NCBI RefSeq assembly: GCF_948472415.1
Contig: NZ_OX419519.1
Coordinates: forward strand, 3,906,001-3,970,000
DNA: 64,000 bases
Origin: Kitasatospora fiedleri
Lineage (GTDB): Bacteria > Actinomycetota > Actinomycetes > Streptomycetales > Streptomycetaceae
Reading direction: 5' to 3'
Positions 29,377-37,655 of this stretch are shown here, piece by piece (within the stretch, counting starts at the first letter, position 1; each line of letters opens with the position of its first letter). The notes beneath the pieces are model-generated. The model had not been told where the DNA came from. It worked only from the letters and a program-made list of their open reading frames with translations, and made no database searches. The translations under genes were made by a program, and so were the position numbers.

Positions 29377-29904
29377 GTGGCCGAGGAACTCACCGCCACC
29401 CTGAAGACCAACCGCGGTGACATCGTGGTCAAGCTCTTCCCGAACCACGCGCCGAAGACCGTCGCCAACTTCGTGGAGCTGGCCGAGGGCACCCGCGAGT
29501 GGAAGAACCCGGAGACCGGTGAGCTGGCCGCCGCGCCGCTGTACGACGGCACGGTCTTCCACCGGGTCATCGAGGGCTTCATGATCCAGGGCGGCGACCC
29601 GCTGGGCAACGGCACCGGCGGCCCGGGCTACAAGTTCGGCGACGAGTTCCACCCCGACCTCTCGTTCGACCGCCCGTACCTGCTGGCGATGGCCAACGCC
29701 GGCCCGGGCACCAACGGCTCGCAGTTCTTCATCACGGTCGCCCCGACCAGCTGGCTGAACCGCAAGCACAGCATCTTCGGCGAGGTCGTGGACGAGGCCA
29801 GCCGGAAGGTCGTGGACGAGATCGCCACCACCGCCACCACCAAGCCGTACGACCGCCCGGTCGAGGACGTGGTGATCGAGCAGGTCGTCGTCTCGCGCGG
29901 CTGA
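29377..29904 (+). CDS. Peptidyl-prolyl cis-trans isomerase, cyclophilin type
   Basis: A 175-residue cytoplasmic cyclophilin that accelerates proline isomerisation during folding. The catalytic core is visible: FHRVIEGFMIQGGDPLGNG (catalytic Arg in FHR), then LAMANAGPGTNGSQFFIT and HSIFGEVV. A small loop (REWKNPETGELA) is actinobacterial. There is no signal peptide. GTG start with AGAAGG upstream. Confidence 0.95.
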   Translation: MAEELTATLKTNRGDIVVKLFPNHAPKTVANFVELAEGTREWKNPETGELAAAPLYDGTVFHRVIEGFMIQGGDPLGNGTGGPGYKFGDEFHPDLSFDRPYLLAMANAGPGTNGSQFFITVAPTSWLNRKHSIFGEVVDEASRKVVDEIATTATTKPYDRPVEDVVIEQVVVSRG

Positions 29905-30037
29905 TCCGCACCCGGCCGCCCCGCGGGGCGGCCCCCGCGCGCCCGTGCGCGCAGTAGCCTGGGCGGTCCCGGCGGTGCCCCGTTCCGTACGGCGGGGGGC
30001 GGCGCCGGGACCGTTTCGTTGAGGAGGGACAGCGGCG

Positions 30038-30937
30038 ATGCATCCGGAGGAGCCCGTGCGGCCGACGTCGGCGGACGGCCGGGGGAGCGGGTTGCCCCGG
30101 TGCCACCGGCACCCCGAGCGGGAGACGGGGGTGAGCTGCACCAGGTGCGGGCAGCCGGTCTGCCCGGAGTGCATGGTGCCCGCCTCGGTGGGCTTCCAGT
30201 GCCCGGACTGCGTGCGGGGCGAGGCCGGGCAGCAGGCCCGGCAGCAGCCCCGGACCACGGCCGGCGCGCTGCTGACGCTCGGCGACGGGGCGCTGGTCAC
30301 CAAGGTGCTGATCGGCGTCAACCTGCTGGTGTTCCTGCTCACCGAGTACGTCGACCGGGTCTGGCAGTTCCGGCTGGGGATGGGCAGCGGGGCGGACGCG
30401 TTCGGGACGCGGATCGGCGTGGCCGAGGGCCCGGGCCAGTGGTACCGGCTGGTCAGCGGGATGTTCGTGCACGCCGGGGTGATGCACATCCTGATGAACA
30501 TGTTCTCGCTCTGGGTGCTCGGCCCCCAGCTGGAGCGGGTGCTGGGCCGGTGGCGCTTCCTCGCCCTCTACCTGCTGTCGGGGGTGGCGGGCAACGCGTT
30601 CGGCTACCTGCTGGACGGGGCGGACATGTTCTCGGTCGGCGCCTCCGGGGCGATCTTCGGCCTGCTGGGCGCGACCGCGGTGCTGTTCCGGGCGAACCGG
30701 GTGCCGATGCAGCCGGTGATCGCGCTGCTGGTGGTCAACCTGGTGCTCACCTTCACGCTGAACAACATTGACTGGCGGGCCCACCTCGGCGGCCTGGTGG
30801 CCGGGGTCGCCATCGGGGCCGGGATGATGTCCGCCCCGCGGGAGCGCCGGAGCCTGGTGCAGGGGCTGGCGCTGGCCGGGGCGGTGGCGGCGATCCTGCT
30901 GATGCTGCTGGTCGGGACGGCGCGCCTGCCGGGGTGA
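30038..30937 (+). CDS. Rhomboid family intramembrane serine protease
   Basis: A 299-residue polytopic protein. Residues 20-58 form a zinc-ribbon/B-box-like domain (CHRHPERETGVSCTRCGQPV ... CPDC). The rhomboid core shows MFVHAGVMHILMNMFSLWVL, the catalytic Ser203 in GASGAIFG and the catalytic His249 in RAHLGGLVAG. It would cleave membrane-embedded substrates; these are unknown. The ATG follows GAGGAGGGA. Its position just before crgA is conserved in actinobacteria. Confidence 0.93.
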   Translation: MHPEEPVRPTSADGRGSGLPRCHRHPERETGVSCTRCGQPVCPECMVPASVGFQCPDCVRGEAGQQARQQPRTTAGALLTLGDGALVTKVLIGVNLLVFLLTEYVDRVWQFRLGMGSGADAFGTRIGVAEGPGQWYRLVSGMFVHAGVMHILMNMFSLWVLGPQLERVLGRWRFLALYLLSGVAGNAFGYLLDGADMFSVGASGAIFGLLGATAVLFRANRVPMQPVIALLVVNLVLTFTLNNIDWRAHLGGLVAGVAIGAGMMSAPRERRSLVQGLALAGAVAAILLMLLVGTARLPG

Positions 30938-31021
30938 GGTTGTGCACAGTCGGCGGGTGCCGGGGCGCGCCCGTCGATTGGATTTCCCGGCTCTACGCGC
31001 GTTATCCTGCTGCGTTGCGAG

Positions 31022-31073
31022 TTATCCACAGGCTGGGCGGAGTTTTCCCCAGTGTGGACAACCCTGTGGATAA
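31022..31073. other. Compact cluster of four DnaA-box-like 9-mers away from oriC
   Basis: Within 52 bases: TTATCCACA (31022-31030), TTTTCCCCA (31043-31051, weak), TGTGGACAA (31053-31061, exact complement of TTGTCCACA) and TGTGGATAA (31065-31073). They lie in the 263-base gap between the rhomboid gene and crgA, about 16.5 kb from oriC. S. coelicolor has DnaA-box clusters near oriC, one of which (D78) binds DnaA tightly and restrains initiation. Equivalence to any of these is inference. Confidence 0.7.
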
Positions 31074-31127
31074 ACGTTCGGACGCTCCCGTCGGGGTCCG
31101 GCCCGCCCCGGCCGCGGACAGCCCGGA

Positions 31128-31157
31128 CACCGCCCCGGCGCGCTGTCCGGGGCGGTG
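31128..31157 (-). terminator. Hairpin terminator after crgA
   Basis: A perfect 11-bp stem (CACCGCCCCGG at 31128-31138 with 31147-31157) and 8-base loop, 44 bases downstream of the leftward crgA stop. Confidence 0.65.
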
Positions 31158-31200
31158 CGGGTGGATCAGGCCGGGTTCCGCCGGGCGGGCGGAGCCGGCG

Positions 31201-31455
31201 TCACTTCCACTGGGTGGAGACGCCGAAGCCCGCCGCGATGAAGCCGAAGCCGGCCAGGATGTTCCAGTTGCCCCAGCTGCTGATCGGCCAGTTGCCGCTG
31301 GTCACGTAGTACGTGACGATCCAGACCAGGCCGACCAGGAAGAACACCAGCATCAGTGGTGCCACCCAGCTCCGGCCGGAACTGATCTTCACGGCCGTCG
31401 CGGTGCTCGGGGGCGGCGTGTAGTCGGCCTTCTTGCGGAGTCGAGACTTCGGCAC
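31201..31455 (-). CDS. crgA: Cell division protein CrgA
   Basis: An 84-residue membrane protein with a basic N-terminus ([15 protein letters not shown]) and two transmembrane helices ([20 protein letters not shown], and [17 protein letters not shown]). This exactly fits the CrgA family. In Streptomyces CrgA coordinates septation with growth and restrains FtsZ-ring formation; in mycobacteria it binds FtsZ and PBPs. The GTG start follows AGGAG. It is divergent from the DUF881 gene and next to the DnaA-box cluster. Confidence 0.96.
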   Translation of the reverse strand: MPKSRLRKKADYTPPPSTATAVKISSGRSWVAPLMLVFFLVGLVWIVTYYVTSGNWPISSWGNWNILAGFGFIAAGFGVSTQWK

Positions 31456-31609
31456 GAGGGGCTCTCCTGTCGATGCGCTGTGACCGCGCGGGTGGGTCAG
31501 CGTGGGCGGGCGGCAAATGGCGGGCCGGTCCGTACGGTTGATCCTCCGCACATGCCACCGGCGTCCGTTAGCGTAGTGGCTCGCCGGGTCGTAAGGAGAT
31601 AAGGGTACG

Positions 31610-32380
31610 GTGCCTGATTCCACGATTTCTTCGCCCTCCCCGGCTTCGGGGCCCCGTCGTGGGCGAATTGTCGGATGTGCCCTGACCTGCACCGTCTTCG
31701 CGCTCGCCGGGCTGCTGTTCTACGTCAGCGCGCAGACCGCGCACGGCACCGACCTGCGCACCGACAACTCGCTGCTGAAGCTCAGCGACGTCATACAGCA
31801 GCGCTCCACCCAGAACCAGCAGCTGGCGGAGCAGGTCTCCGCCGACCGGGACCGGGCCGACCGGCTGGCCCGGGAGCAGGGGCAGAGCCCGGACGACGCG
31901 GCCCGGCTGGCCGAACTGCAGCGGGCCGCCGGGCTGGACCCGCTGCGCGGGCCCGGGCTGACCGTCACCCTGGACGACGCCCCGCCGAACGCCACCGCCC
32001 GCATCCCCGGCGTCCCCGAGCCCGGCGTCAACGACCTGGTGATCCACCAGCAGGACATCCAGGCCGTGGTGAACGCCCTGTGGCGGGGCGGCGCGGAGGG
32101 CATCCAGGTGATGGACCAGCGGCTGATCTCCACCAGCGCGGTGCGCTGCGTCGGCAACACCCTGCTGCTCCAGGGCCGGGTCTACTCGCCGCCGTACGTG
32201 ATCCGCGCGGTGGGCCGGACGGAGGCGCTGCGCGCCGCGGTGGACGCCGACCCGACCATCCGCAACTACCTGGGCTACGTGACCGCCTACGGGCTGGGCT
32301 GGAAGGTCCAGGAGAGCGGCGAGCTGACCCTGCCCGGGTACACCGGCTCCGTCGACCTGCGCTCCGCGGAGGCCCCCTAG
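31610..32380 (+). CDS. DUF881 domain-containing membrane-anchored protein
   Basis: A 256-residue protein with one N-terminal transmembrane helix ([19 protein letters not shown]), a coiled-coil segment ([19 protein letters not shown] ... LAELQRAAG) and a DUF881 domain outside the membrane ([47 protein letters not shown]). DUF881 proteins are encoded beside crgA and division genes in actinobacteria and are suspected envelope/division factors. The GTG follows AAGGAG. Its stop codon lies inside an 8-bp tandem repeat. Confidence 0.93.
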   Translation: MPDSTISSPSPASGPRRGRIVGCALTCTVFALAGLLFYVSAQTAHGTDLRTDNSLLKLSDVIQQRSTQNQQLAEQVSADRDRADRLAREQGQSPDDAARLAELQRAAGLDPLRGPGLTVTLDDAPPNATARIPGVPEPGVNDLVIHQQDIQAVVNALWRGGAEGIQVMDQRLISTSAVRCVGNTLLLQGRVYSPPYVIRAVGRTEALRAAVDADPTIRNYLGYVTAYGLGWKVQESGELTLPGYTGSVDLRSAEAP

Positions 32381-32408
32381 CGCCCTAGCGCCCTAGCGCC
32401 CTAGCGCC
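32377..32408. repeat. Four perfect tandem copies of an 8-bp unit
   Basis: CTAGCGCC is repeated four times without change. The first copy contains the TAG stop of the DUF881 gene. The remaining interval to 32605 is GC-rich, made of degenerate GGACC/CCGGA words, and has no gene. Confidence 0.95.
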
Positions 32409-32605
32409 CGCCCGCCCGCGCGTCCGGTCCCGGCCGGGACCCGCCGGGACCGGCGCGGACCCGGCCAGGACCTGACCGGAACCCGTTCAGGATTCGTCCG
32501 GAATCCGCCCCGGACCCGCCGCGACCGCCCTGTTGCGCGGATACCCTCCTGGGCCGGGCGGACGGGCGTCTACGCTTGTGCCGACCCGAAACACCGAGGA
32601 GCACC

Positions 32606-32776
32606 ATGTACGGCTGGATCTGGCGGCATCTTCCGGGCCCCGCGCCGGTCCGTGCGCTGATCGCCCTGCTGCTCGTCCTCGGGGTGGTCTACGTCCTGTT
32701 CCAGTACGTCTTCCCGTGGGCCGAGCCGCTGCTCCCCTTCGGGAACGTGACGGTGGACCAGGGCGCCGGCGGCTGA
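32606..32776 (+). CDS. Small single-pass membrane protein
   Basis: A 56-residue protein starting MYGWIWRHLPGP, with one hydrophobic helix (RALIALLLVLGVVYVLFQYV) and a short polar tail. The ATG at 32606 has GAGGAG at ideal spacing, while the longer open frame from 32576 does not. Similar tiny proteins sit between the DUF881 and amidotransferase genes in other streptomycetes. The function is unknown; its neighbourhood points to the envelope or cell division. Confidence 0.85.
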   Translation: MYGWIWRHLPGPAPVRALIALLLVLGVVYVLFQYVFPWAEPLLPFGNVTVDQGAGG

Positions 32777-32834
32777 GACCGGCACCGTTCCGACTCCGTC
32801 CGTCCCCCGACGCACCCGTACCCCAGGAGTAGCG

Positions 32835-33497
32835 ATGACCCCCGCCGGCCGAGCGCCCCGGATTCTCGTGGTCGACAACTACGACAGCTTCGTGTTCAAC
32901 ATCGTCCAGTACCTGTACCAGCTGGGCGCGGTCTGCGAGGTGGTCCGCAACGACGGGCTGACCGTGGCCGACGCCCGGCCGCGGGCGGGCGAGGAGGGCT
33001 ACGACGGGGTGCTGCTCTCCCCCGGGCCCGGCACGCCCGAGGAGGCCGGGGTGTGCGTGGAGATGGTGCACCACTGCGCCCGGGTCGGGCTGCCGCTGTT
33101 CGGGGTCTGCCTGGGCCTGCAGTCGATCGCGGTGGCGCACGGCGCGGTGGTCGGGCGGGCGCCCGAGCTGCTGCACGGCAAGACCTCGCCGGTGCTGCAC
33201 GAGGACGGCGGCGTGTTCGCGGGCCTGCCCTCGCCGCTGACCGCCACCCGCTACCACTCGCTGGCGGTCGACCCGGAGACCGTGCCCGCCGAGCTGGTGG
33301 TCACCTCGCGCACCGACAGCGGCGTGATCATGGGCCTGCGGCACCGCGAACTCCCGATCGAGGGCGTCCAGTTCCACCCGGAGTCGGTGCTCACCGAGGG
33401 CGGCCACCGGATGCTCGCCAACTGGCTCGCCGCGTGCGGCTTCCCGGAGGCGGTGGGCCGCTCGGCCGGGCTCGCCCCGGTCATCGGACGGAGCTGA
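32835..33497 (+). CDS. Aminodeoxychorismate/anthranilate synthase glutamine amidotransferase component
   Basis: A 220-residue class I glutamine amidotransferase (PabA/TrpG type) that supplies ammonia to chorismate for folate or tryptophan precursors. The catalytic triad is visible: Cys92 in GVCLGLQS, and His181 and Glu183 in VQFHPES. The N-terminal VVDNYDSFVFN is diagnostic. The partner synthase subunit is not in the window. As in mycobacteria it lies between the crgA region and pknB, so PabA is as likely as TrpG. Ribosome site AGGAG. Confidence 0.93.
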   Translation: MTPAGRAPRILVVDNYDSFVFNIVQYLYQLGAVCEVVRNDGLTVADARPRAGEEGYDGVLLSPGPGTPEEAGVCVEMVHHCARVGLPLFGVCLGLQSIAVAHGAVVGRAPELLHGKTSPVLHEDGGVFAGLPSPLTATRYHSLAVDPETVPAELVVTSRTDSGVIMGLRHRELPIEGVQFHPESVLTEGGHRMLANWLAACGFPEAVGRSAGLAPVIGRS

Positions 33498-33502
33498 CGC
33501 CG

Positions 33503-34462
33503 GTGACCGCCGTGCGCCCGGAGGGGGGCGTCCCCGAGGAACTGGGGGAGCCGGGGGACTGGAGCGTCTACGAGACCCCGGCCGAGCAGACCCTGAAACT
33601 GCGGCTGCCGCCCGCCCCGGCGGCCGAGCCGGTGCCCCCGCCGACCGGCGACCGGGCGGCCCGCCGCCGGGCCGCGGCCGGCTCGTCCGGCCTGCGCGCC
33701 CCGGGCACCGGGCGCCGCCGGGCCACCGGGCGGCCCGCCGGGCCGCGGCCGCCGCGCCCGAAGGAGCGCAAGCGGGTGGTGCTGGCCCGGCTGGTGGGGG
33801 AGCTGTTCATCACCCTCGGCGCGGTGATGCTGCTGTTCGTCTCGTACCAGCTGTGGTGGACCAACGTGCTGGCCGACCGGGACGCCGGGGCCGCCAGCAG
33901 CAAGCTGGAGCAGCAGTGGGCCCAGCAGCCGGCCGCCCCGACCGACGGGGGCGCCGCCCCCGCCCCGCAGCCCACCGCCTTCCAGCCCGGGCAGGGCTTC
34001 GCCATCATCCACGTGCCGAAGCTGGGCCTGGACTACCCGATCGCCGAGGGCACCGACAAGCAGAAGGTGCTCGACCACGGCCTGGTGGGCCACTACGCGG
34101 GCACCGCGATGCCGTCCGACCAGCAGGGCAACTTCGCGGTCGCCGCGCACCGCACCACGCACGGCCAGCCGTTCCGGAAGATCGGCCAGCTGGTGCCGGG
34201 CGACAAGATCGTGGTGGAGACCGCGACCGCCTACTACACGTACGAGGTGGCCGGCGGCATCCCGGAGACCCCGCCGACCAATGTGACGGTGCTCCAGGCG
34301 GTCCCGAAGGGCTCGCCGTTCACCGGGCCGGGCCGCTACCTCACCATGACGACATGCACGCCGGAGTTCAGTGCCCGGGGAAGGCTGATCGTCTTTGGCA
34401 AGATGGTCGAGGAACGGCCGAGGAGCCAGGGCCAGCCGGAGGCGCTGACCGGGCGACACTGA
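33503..34462 (+). CDS. srtE1: Class E sortase (SrtE1-like)
   Basis: A 319-residue membrane transpeptidase. A Pro/Arg-rich cytoplasmic N-terminus (1-95) is followed by a transmembrane helix (LVGELFITLGAVMLLFVSYQ), the class E motif LWWTNVLAD, and a sortase beta-barrel with His216 (AVAAHRTT), Cys285 (TMTTCTPEF) and Arg294 (RLIV). Class E sortases attach LAxTG proteins to peptidoglycan; in S. coelicolor SrtE1 and SrtE2 anchor long chaplins needed for aerial hyphae. The GTG starts 5 bases after the amidotransferase stop. Symbol by synteny and family. Confidence 0.9.
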   Translation: MTAVRPEGGVPEELGEPGDWSVYETPAEQTLKLRLPPAPAAEPVPPPTGDRAARRRAAAGSSGLRAPGTGRRRATGRPAGPRPPRPKERKRVVLARLVGELFITLGAVMLLFVSYQLWWTNVLADRDAGAASSKLEQQWAQQPAAPTDGGAAPAPQPTAFQPGQGFAIIHVPKLGLDYPIAEGTDKQKVLDHGLVGHYAGTAMPSDQQGNFAVAAHRTTHGQPFRKIGQLVPGDKIVVETATAYYTYEVAGGIPETPPTNVTVLQAVPKGSPFTGPGRYLTMTTCTPEFSARGRLIVFGKMVEERPRSQGQPEALTGRH

Positions 34463-34480
34463 GCAGCGAGGCACGGCACC

Positions 34481-35215
34481 ATGGGCACAGCCATGCGGGG
34501 CGGTCGTAGGCGGCGCGGACGGGCGGCGGTGGCCCTGGGGCTGCTGGGGGAGCTGCTGATCACCCTGGGGCTGGTGCTGGCGCTGTTCGTCGGGTACTCG
34601 CTGTGGTGGACCGACGTGCTGGCCGACCGGACCGCCGGGCACGCGGGGGACCGGCTGCGGCAGACCTGGGGCGTCCCGGCCGCGCCCCCGGCGGACGGCG
34701 CGGCCGCCGCGCCGGTGCCGCAGTACGCGGCGGGGGACGGGGTGGGCTTCCTGCACGTGCCGGCCCTCGGCCGGGGCGACCAGACGCTGATCCGGATGGG
34801 CACCACCGCGGAGGTGCTCAACGAGGGCGTGGCCGGGGTGTACGAGGAGCCGTACCGCTCGGCGATGCCGTGGGACGCCGAGGGCAACTTCGCGCTGGCG
34901 GCGCACCGGGACGGGCACGGCGCCAAGTTCCACGACCTGGACAAGGTCGCGGTCGGCGACCCGGTGGTGGTGGAGACCCGGGACGCCTGGTACGTCTACC
35001 GGGTCGCCGGGACGCTGCCGCAGACCTCCAAGTACGACGTGGGCGTGGTGGCGCCCGTCCCCGAGGGCTCGCCGTTCACCGGGCCGGGCCGCTACCTGAC
35101 GCTGACCACCTGCACGCCGGTGTACACCTCCCGCTACCGGATGGCGGTCTGGGCCCAACTGGTCCGGGTCGACCCGGTGGACGCGCGGCGCACCCCGCCG
35201 CCCGAGCTGCGCTGA
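34481..35215 (+). CDS. srtE2: Class E sortase (SrtE2-like)
   Basis: A 244-residue second sortase, 18 bases after the first and clearly a paralogue: transmembrane helix ALGLLGELLITLGLVLALFV, then LWWTDVLADR. The catalytic residues are His142 (ALAAHRDG), Cys211 (LTTCTPVY) and Arg220 (RYRMAVW). It lacks the long cytoplasmic N-terminus of its neighbour. The pair probably acts on overlapping surface-protein substrates. No strong ribosome site precedes the ATG, so coupling to srtE1 translation is likely. A convergent terminator separates it from pknB. Confidence 0.9.
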   Translation: MGTAMRGGRRRRGRAAVALGLLGELLITLGLVLALFVGYSLWWTDVLADRTAGHAGDRLRQTWGVPAAPPADGAAAAPVPQYAAGDGVGFLHVPALGRGDQTLIRMGTTAEVLNEGVAGVYEEPYRSAMPWDAEGNFALAAHRDGHGAKFHDLDKVAVGDPVVVETRDAWYVYRVAGTLPQTSKYDVGVVAPVPEGSPFTGPGRYLTLTTCTPVYTSRYRMAVWAQLVRVDPVDARRTPPPELR

Positions 35216-35236
35216 CCGCCGCCGGGTGCCGGAACG

Positions 35237-35281
35237 GCCGAGGGGCCGCGCCGTTCACTGCGAACGGTGCGGCCCCTCGGC
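35237..35281. terminator. Bidirectional terminator between srtE2 and pknB
   Basis: A 20-bp stem with one G-T pair (35237-35256 with 35262-35281, starting GCCGAGGGGCCGCGCCG) and 5-base loop, lying between the convergent stops at 35215 and 35301. Confidence 0.85.
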
Positions 35282-35300
35282 GTGGTCCCGGGCGCCGGTG

Positions 35301-37337
35301 CTACGGCTTCGGGTCGTTGGACTTGTCCGGCGCCTGCGTGAACAGGGTGACCTTGTCACCGGGGTTGAGCGGGGTGCCCGCCGGGACGTTGGTGTTGACC
35401 ACGGTGCCGTTGGGGTCCTGCGAGCCGACCAGGGCGTAGCTCAGGCCGAGCTTGGTGAGTTGGTTGATGGCGTCGCTGACCTTGACGTTCTGCAGCGGCG
35501 GCATCGTCACCTTGTCGGCCTGCTTGCCCACCACCAAGGCCACCTGGCCGCCCTGCTTGAGCTGGCCGTTCTTCGGGTTCTGGTCGAGGACCTGGCCCAC
35601 CTGGGTGCTGTCGGTGACGGGCTTGGTGGTGATCGTGAAGTTGAGCTTGGCCTCGGTGAGGGCCTGGGTGGCCTCGTCCTGGGCCTTGCCGACCACGTTC
35701 GGCACGTTGACCTTCTGCTGGCCGGAGGAGACCGTCAGGGTGACCGTGGCGCCCGGGGCGGCCTTGCCGGTGACGTCCTGCGAGACGACCTTGTCCTGGT
35801 CGATCTTGTCGTCGTTGGCGTAGGTGGTCTTGACGTCGAAGCCCTTGTCCTTGAGCGCCTTGGTCGCGGCGTCCTTGGCCTGGCCGGTGACGTCCGGCAC
35901 GTCGACCTGGGCCGCGGCGGCGGCCAGGTGCACGGTGATCGTGCCGGAGGCGGACATCTGGCCGGCCGCGGCGGGCTCCTGGGTGCAGACCTGGTCCTTC
36001 TGGACCTTGGTGTCGGCGCAGGTGGCGGCCGGGTCGCCGGCGACCACCTTGAGGGTGGCGTTCTGCGCCTTCGCCGCGTTCTCCGCGTCGGCCAGGCTCA
36101 GCCCGGCCAGGTTCGGGACGGTGGTCTTCCCGGCGGCCTTGTCGCCGGTCTTCACCATGGACTGCACCACGAAGAACGCGCCGACCAGGACCAGCACCGC
36201 CGCGACGGCCAGCACGATCCAGGAGGTGTTGCTCTTCTTCGGCTGCTCCTCGCGCCGCCGGCTGCCGCGACCCTCGTAGCCGCCGTCGTCCCCGCCGCCG
36301 TAGCCGCCGTCCTGGTAGCCGCCGTACGGGGCGGGCTGCTGGTTGCCGACCGGCGGCAGCACGGTGGTCGGGCCGCCCTGCTGGGGCAGCACGTTGGTCT
36401 GGCCGTACGGGTCGTACTGCCCGCCGCCCTGGTCGTAGCCGTAGCCGTAGCCGGCCGCACCCATGCCGTAGGCCGCCTGCTGGGCGGCGTTCACCGGCAG
36501 GCCGTCGAGGAAGCGCTCGATGTCGTCGCGCATCTCGTCGGCGGACTGGTAGCGGTAGTCGCGCTCCTTGGCCAGCGCCTTGAGCACGATCGCGTCGATC
36601 TCGGGGCGGACCTCGGGGTCGTAGGAGGACGGCGGGGCGGGCTCCTCGCGGACGTGCTGGTAGGCCACCGCGACCGGCGAGTCGCCGACGAACGGCGGCC
36701 GGACGGTGAGCAGCTCGTACAGCAGGCAGCCGGTGGAGTACAGGTCGGAGCGGGCGTCGACGGTCTCGCCCTTGGCCTGCTCGGGGGAGAGGTACTGGGC
36801 GGTGCCGATGACCGCGGAGGTCTGGGTCATCGTCATGCCGGCGTCGCCCATCGCGCGGGCGATGCCGAAGTCCATCACCTTGACGTTGCCCTGCCGGGTC
36901 AGCATCACGTTGGCGGGCTTGATGTCGCGGTGCACGATGCCGGCCCGGTGCGAGTACTCCAGGGCCTGCAGGATGCCGATGGTCATCTCCAGCGCCCGCT
37001 CGGGCAGCAGCCGCCGCCCGGTGTGCAGCAGTTCGCGCAGGGTGGAGCCCTCGACGTACTCCATCACGATGTACGGGATGGAGATCCCGTCGATGTAGTC
37101 CTCGCCGGTGTCGTAGACCGCGACGATGGCCGGGTGGTTGAGCGAGGCCGCGGACTGCGCCTCGCGGCGGAACCTGGCCTGGAAGGAGGGGTCGCGGGCC
37201 ATGTCGGTGCGGAGGGTCTTCACGGCCACGGTGCGGCCGAGCCGGGTGTCGTGCCCGAGGTACACCTCGGCCATGCCACCGCGCCCGAGGACGCCGCCGA
37301 GTTCGTACCTGCCGCCTAGGCGACGAGGCTCTTCCAT
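35301..37337 (-). CDS. pknB: Ser/Thr protein kinase PknB with PASTA domains
   Basis: A 678-residue membrane kinase. The intracellular kinase domain (residues 11-275) has the glycine loop GRGGMAEVY, Lys40, catalytic Asp138 (HRDIKPAN) and Asp156 (DFG). A Gly/Tyr/Gln-rich juxtamembrane region precedes one transmembrane helix (IVLAVAAVLVLVGAFFVV). Four PASTA repeats follow outside, which in this family sense muropeptides or lipid II. It regulates growth and division through FHA proteins and is reversed by PstP. I chose the ATG at 37337; the GTG seven codons upstream lacks a ribosome site. Confidence 0.96.
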   Translation of the reverse strand: MEEPRRLGGRYELGGVLGRGGMAEVYLGHDTRLGRTVAVKTLRTDMARDPSFQARFRREAQSAASLNHPAIVAVYDTGEDYIDGISIPYIVMEYVEGSTLRELLHTGRRLLPERALEMTIGILQALEYSHRAGIVHRDIKPANVMLTRQGNVKVMDFGIARAMGDAGMTMTQTSAVIGTAQYLSPEQAKGETVDARSDLYSTGCLLYELLTVRPPFVGDSPVAVAYQHVREEPAPPSSYDPEVRPEIDAIVLKALAKERDYRYQSADEMRDDIERFLDGLPVNAAQQAAYGMGAAGYGYGYDQGGGQYDPYGQTNVLPQQGGPTTVLPPVGNQQPAPYGGYQDGGYGGGDDGGYEGRGSRRREEQPKKSNTSWIVLAVAAVLVLVGAFFVVQSMVKTGDKAAGKTTVPNLAGLSLADAENAAKAQNATLKVVAGDPAATCADTKVQKDQVCTQEPAAAGQMSASGTITVHLAAAAAQVDVPDVTGQAKDAATKALKDKGFDVKTTYANDDKIDQDKVVSQDVTGKAAPGATVTLTVSSGQQKVNVPNVVGKAQDEATQALTEAKLNFTITTKPVTDSTQVGQVLDQNPKNGQLKQGGQVALVVGKQADKVTMPPLQNVKVSDAINQLTKLGLSYALVGSQDPNGTVVNTNVPAGTPLNPGDKVTLFTQAPDKSNDPKP

Positions 37338-37655
37338 ATCTCCGACCCTCTCCCCCACCGGCAGGTGAGGATGTGACGTAGGTGTCCCCGCACGCTCTCT
37401 TCGGACGCGGCGGCCGCCGCCGCGGTTGCACGGCTCCGGCCACGGTCTCCGGCTGCGGGTACACCCGCTGCTGGCGGATACGCTACCGGGCCGACCTGGG
37501 CGGGCCCGCGCGGACCGTCAGCTGAGACCGGACCGATATCGACCAGGACCGTCCCATTGTGACAATTCCGGCCGCCGATCGAGGACCGGCGGCCGGAATG
37601 TGACGCATGCGACCGGGCCGCTCCGCAGCCCGCTTCCCGGGCCCGGTCGCCGGGC
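37338..37655. other. Intergenic region pbpA-pknB with a hairpin
   Basis: These 318 bases break the otherwise tight fhaA-to-pknB cluster. An 11-bp perfect inverted repeat (TTCCGGCCGCC at 37566-37576 with 37588-37598) lies near the pbpA stop and may be a terminator or attenuator. I see no open frame with coding character and no convincing promoter hexamers, but the gap suggests that pknB has its own transcription start. Confidence 0.5.
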
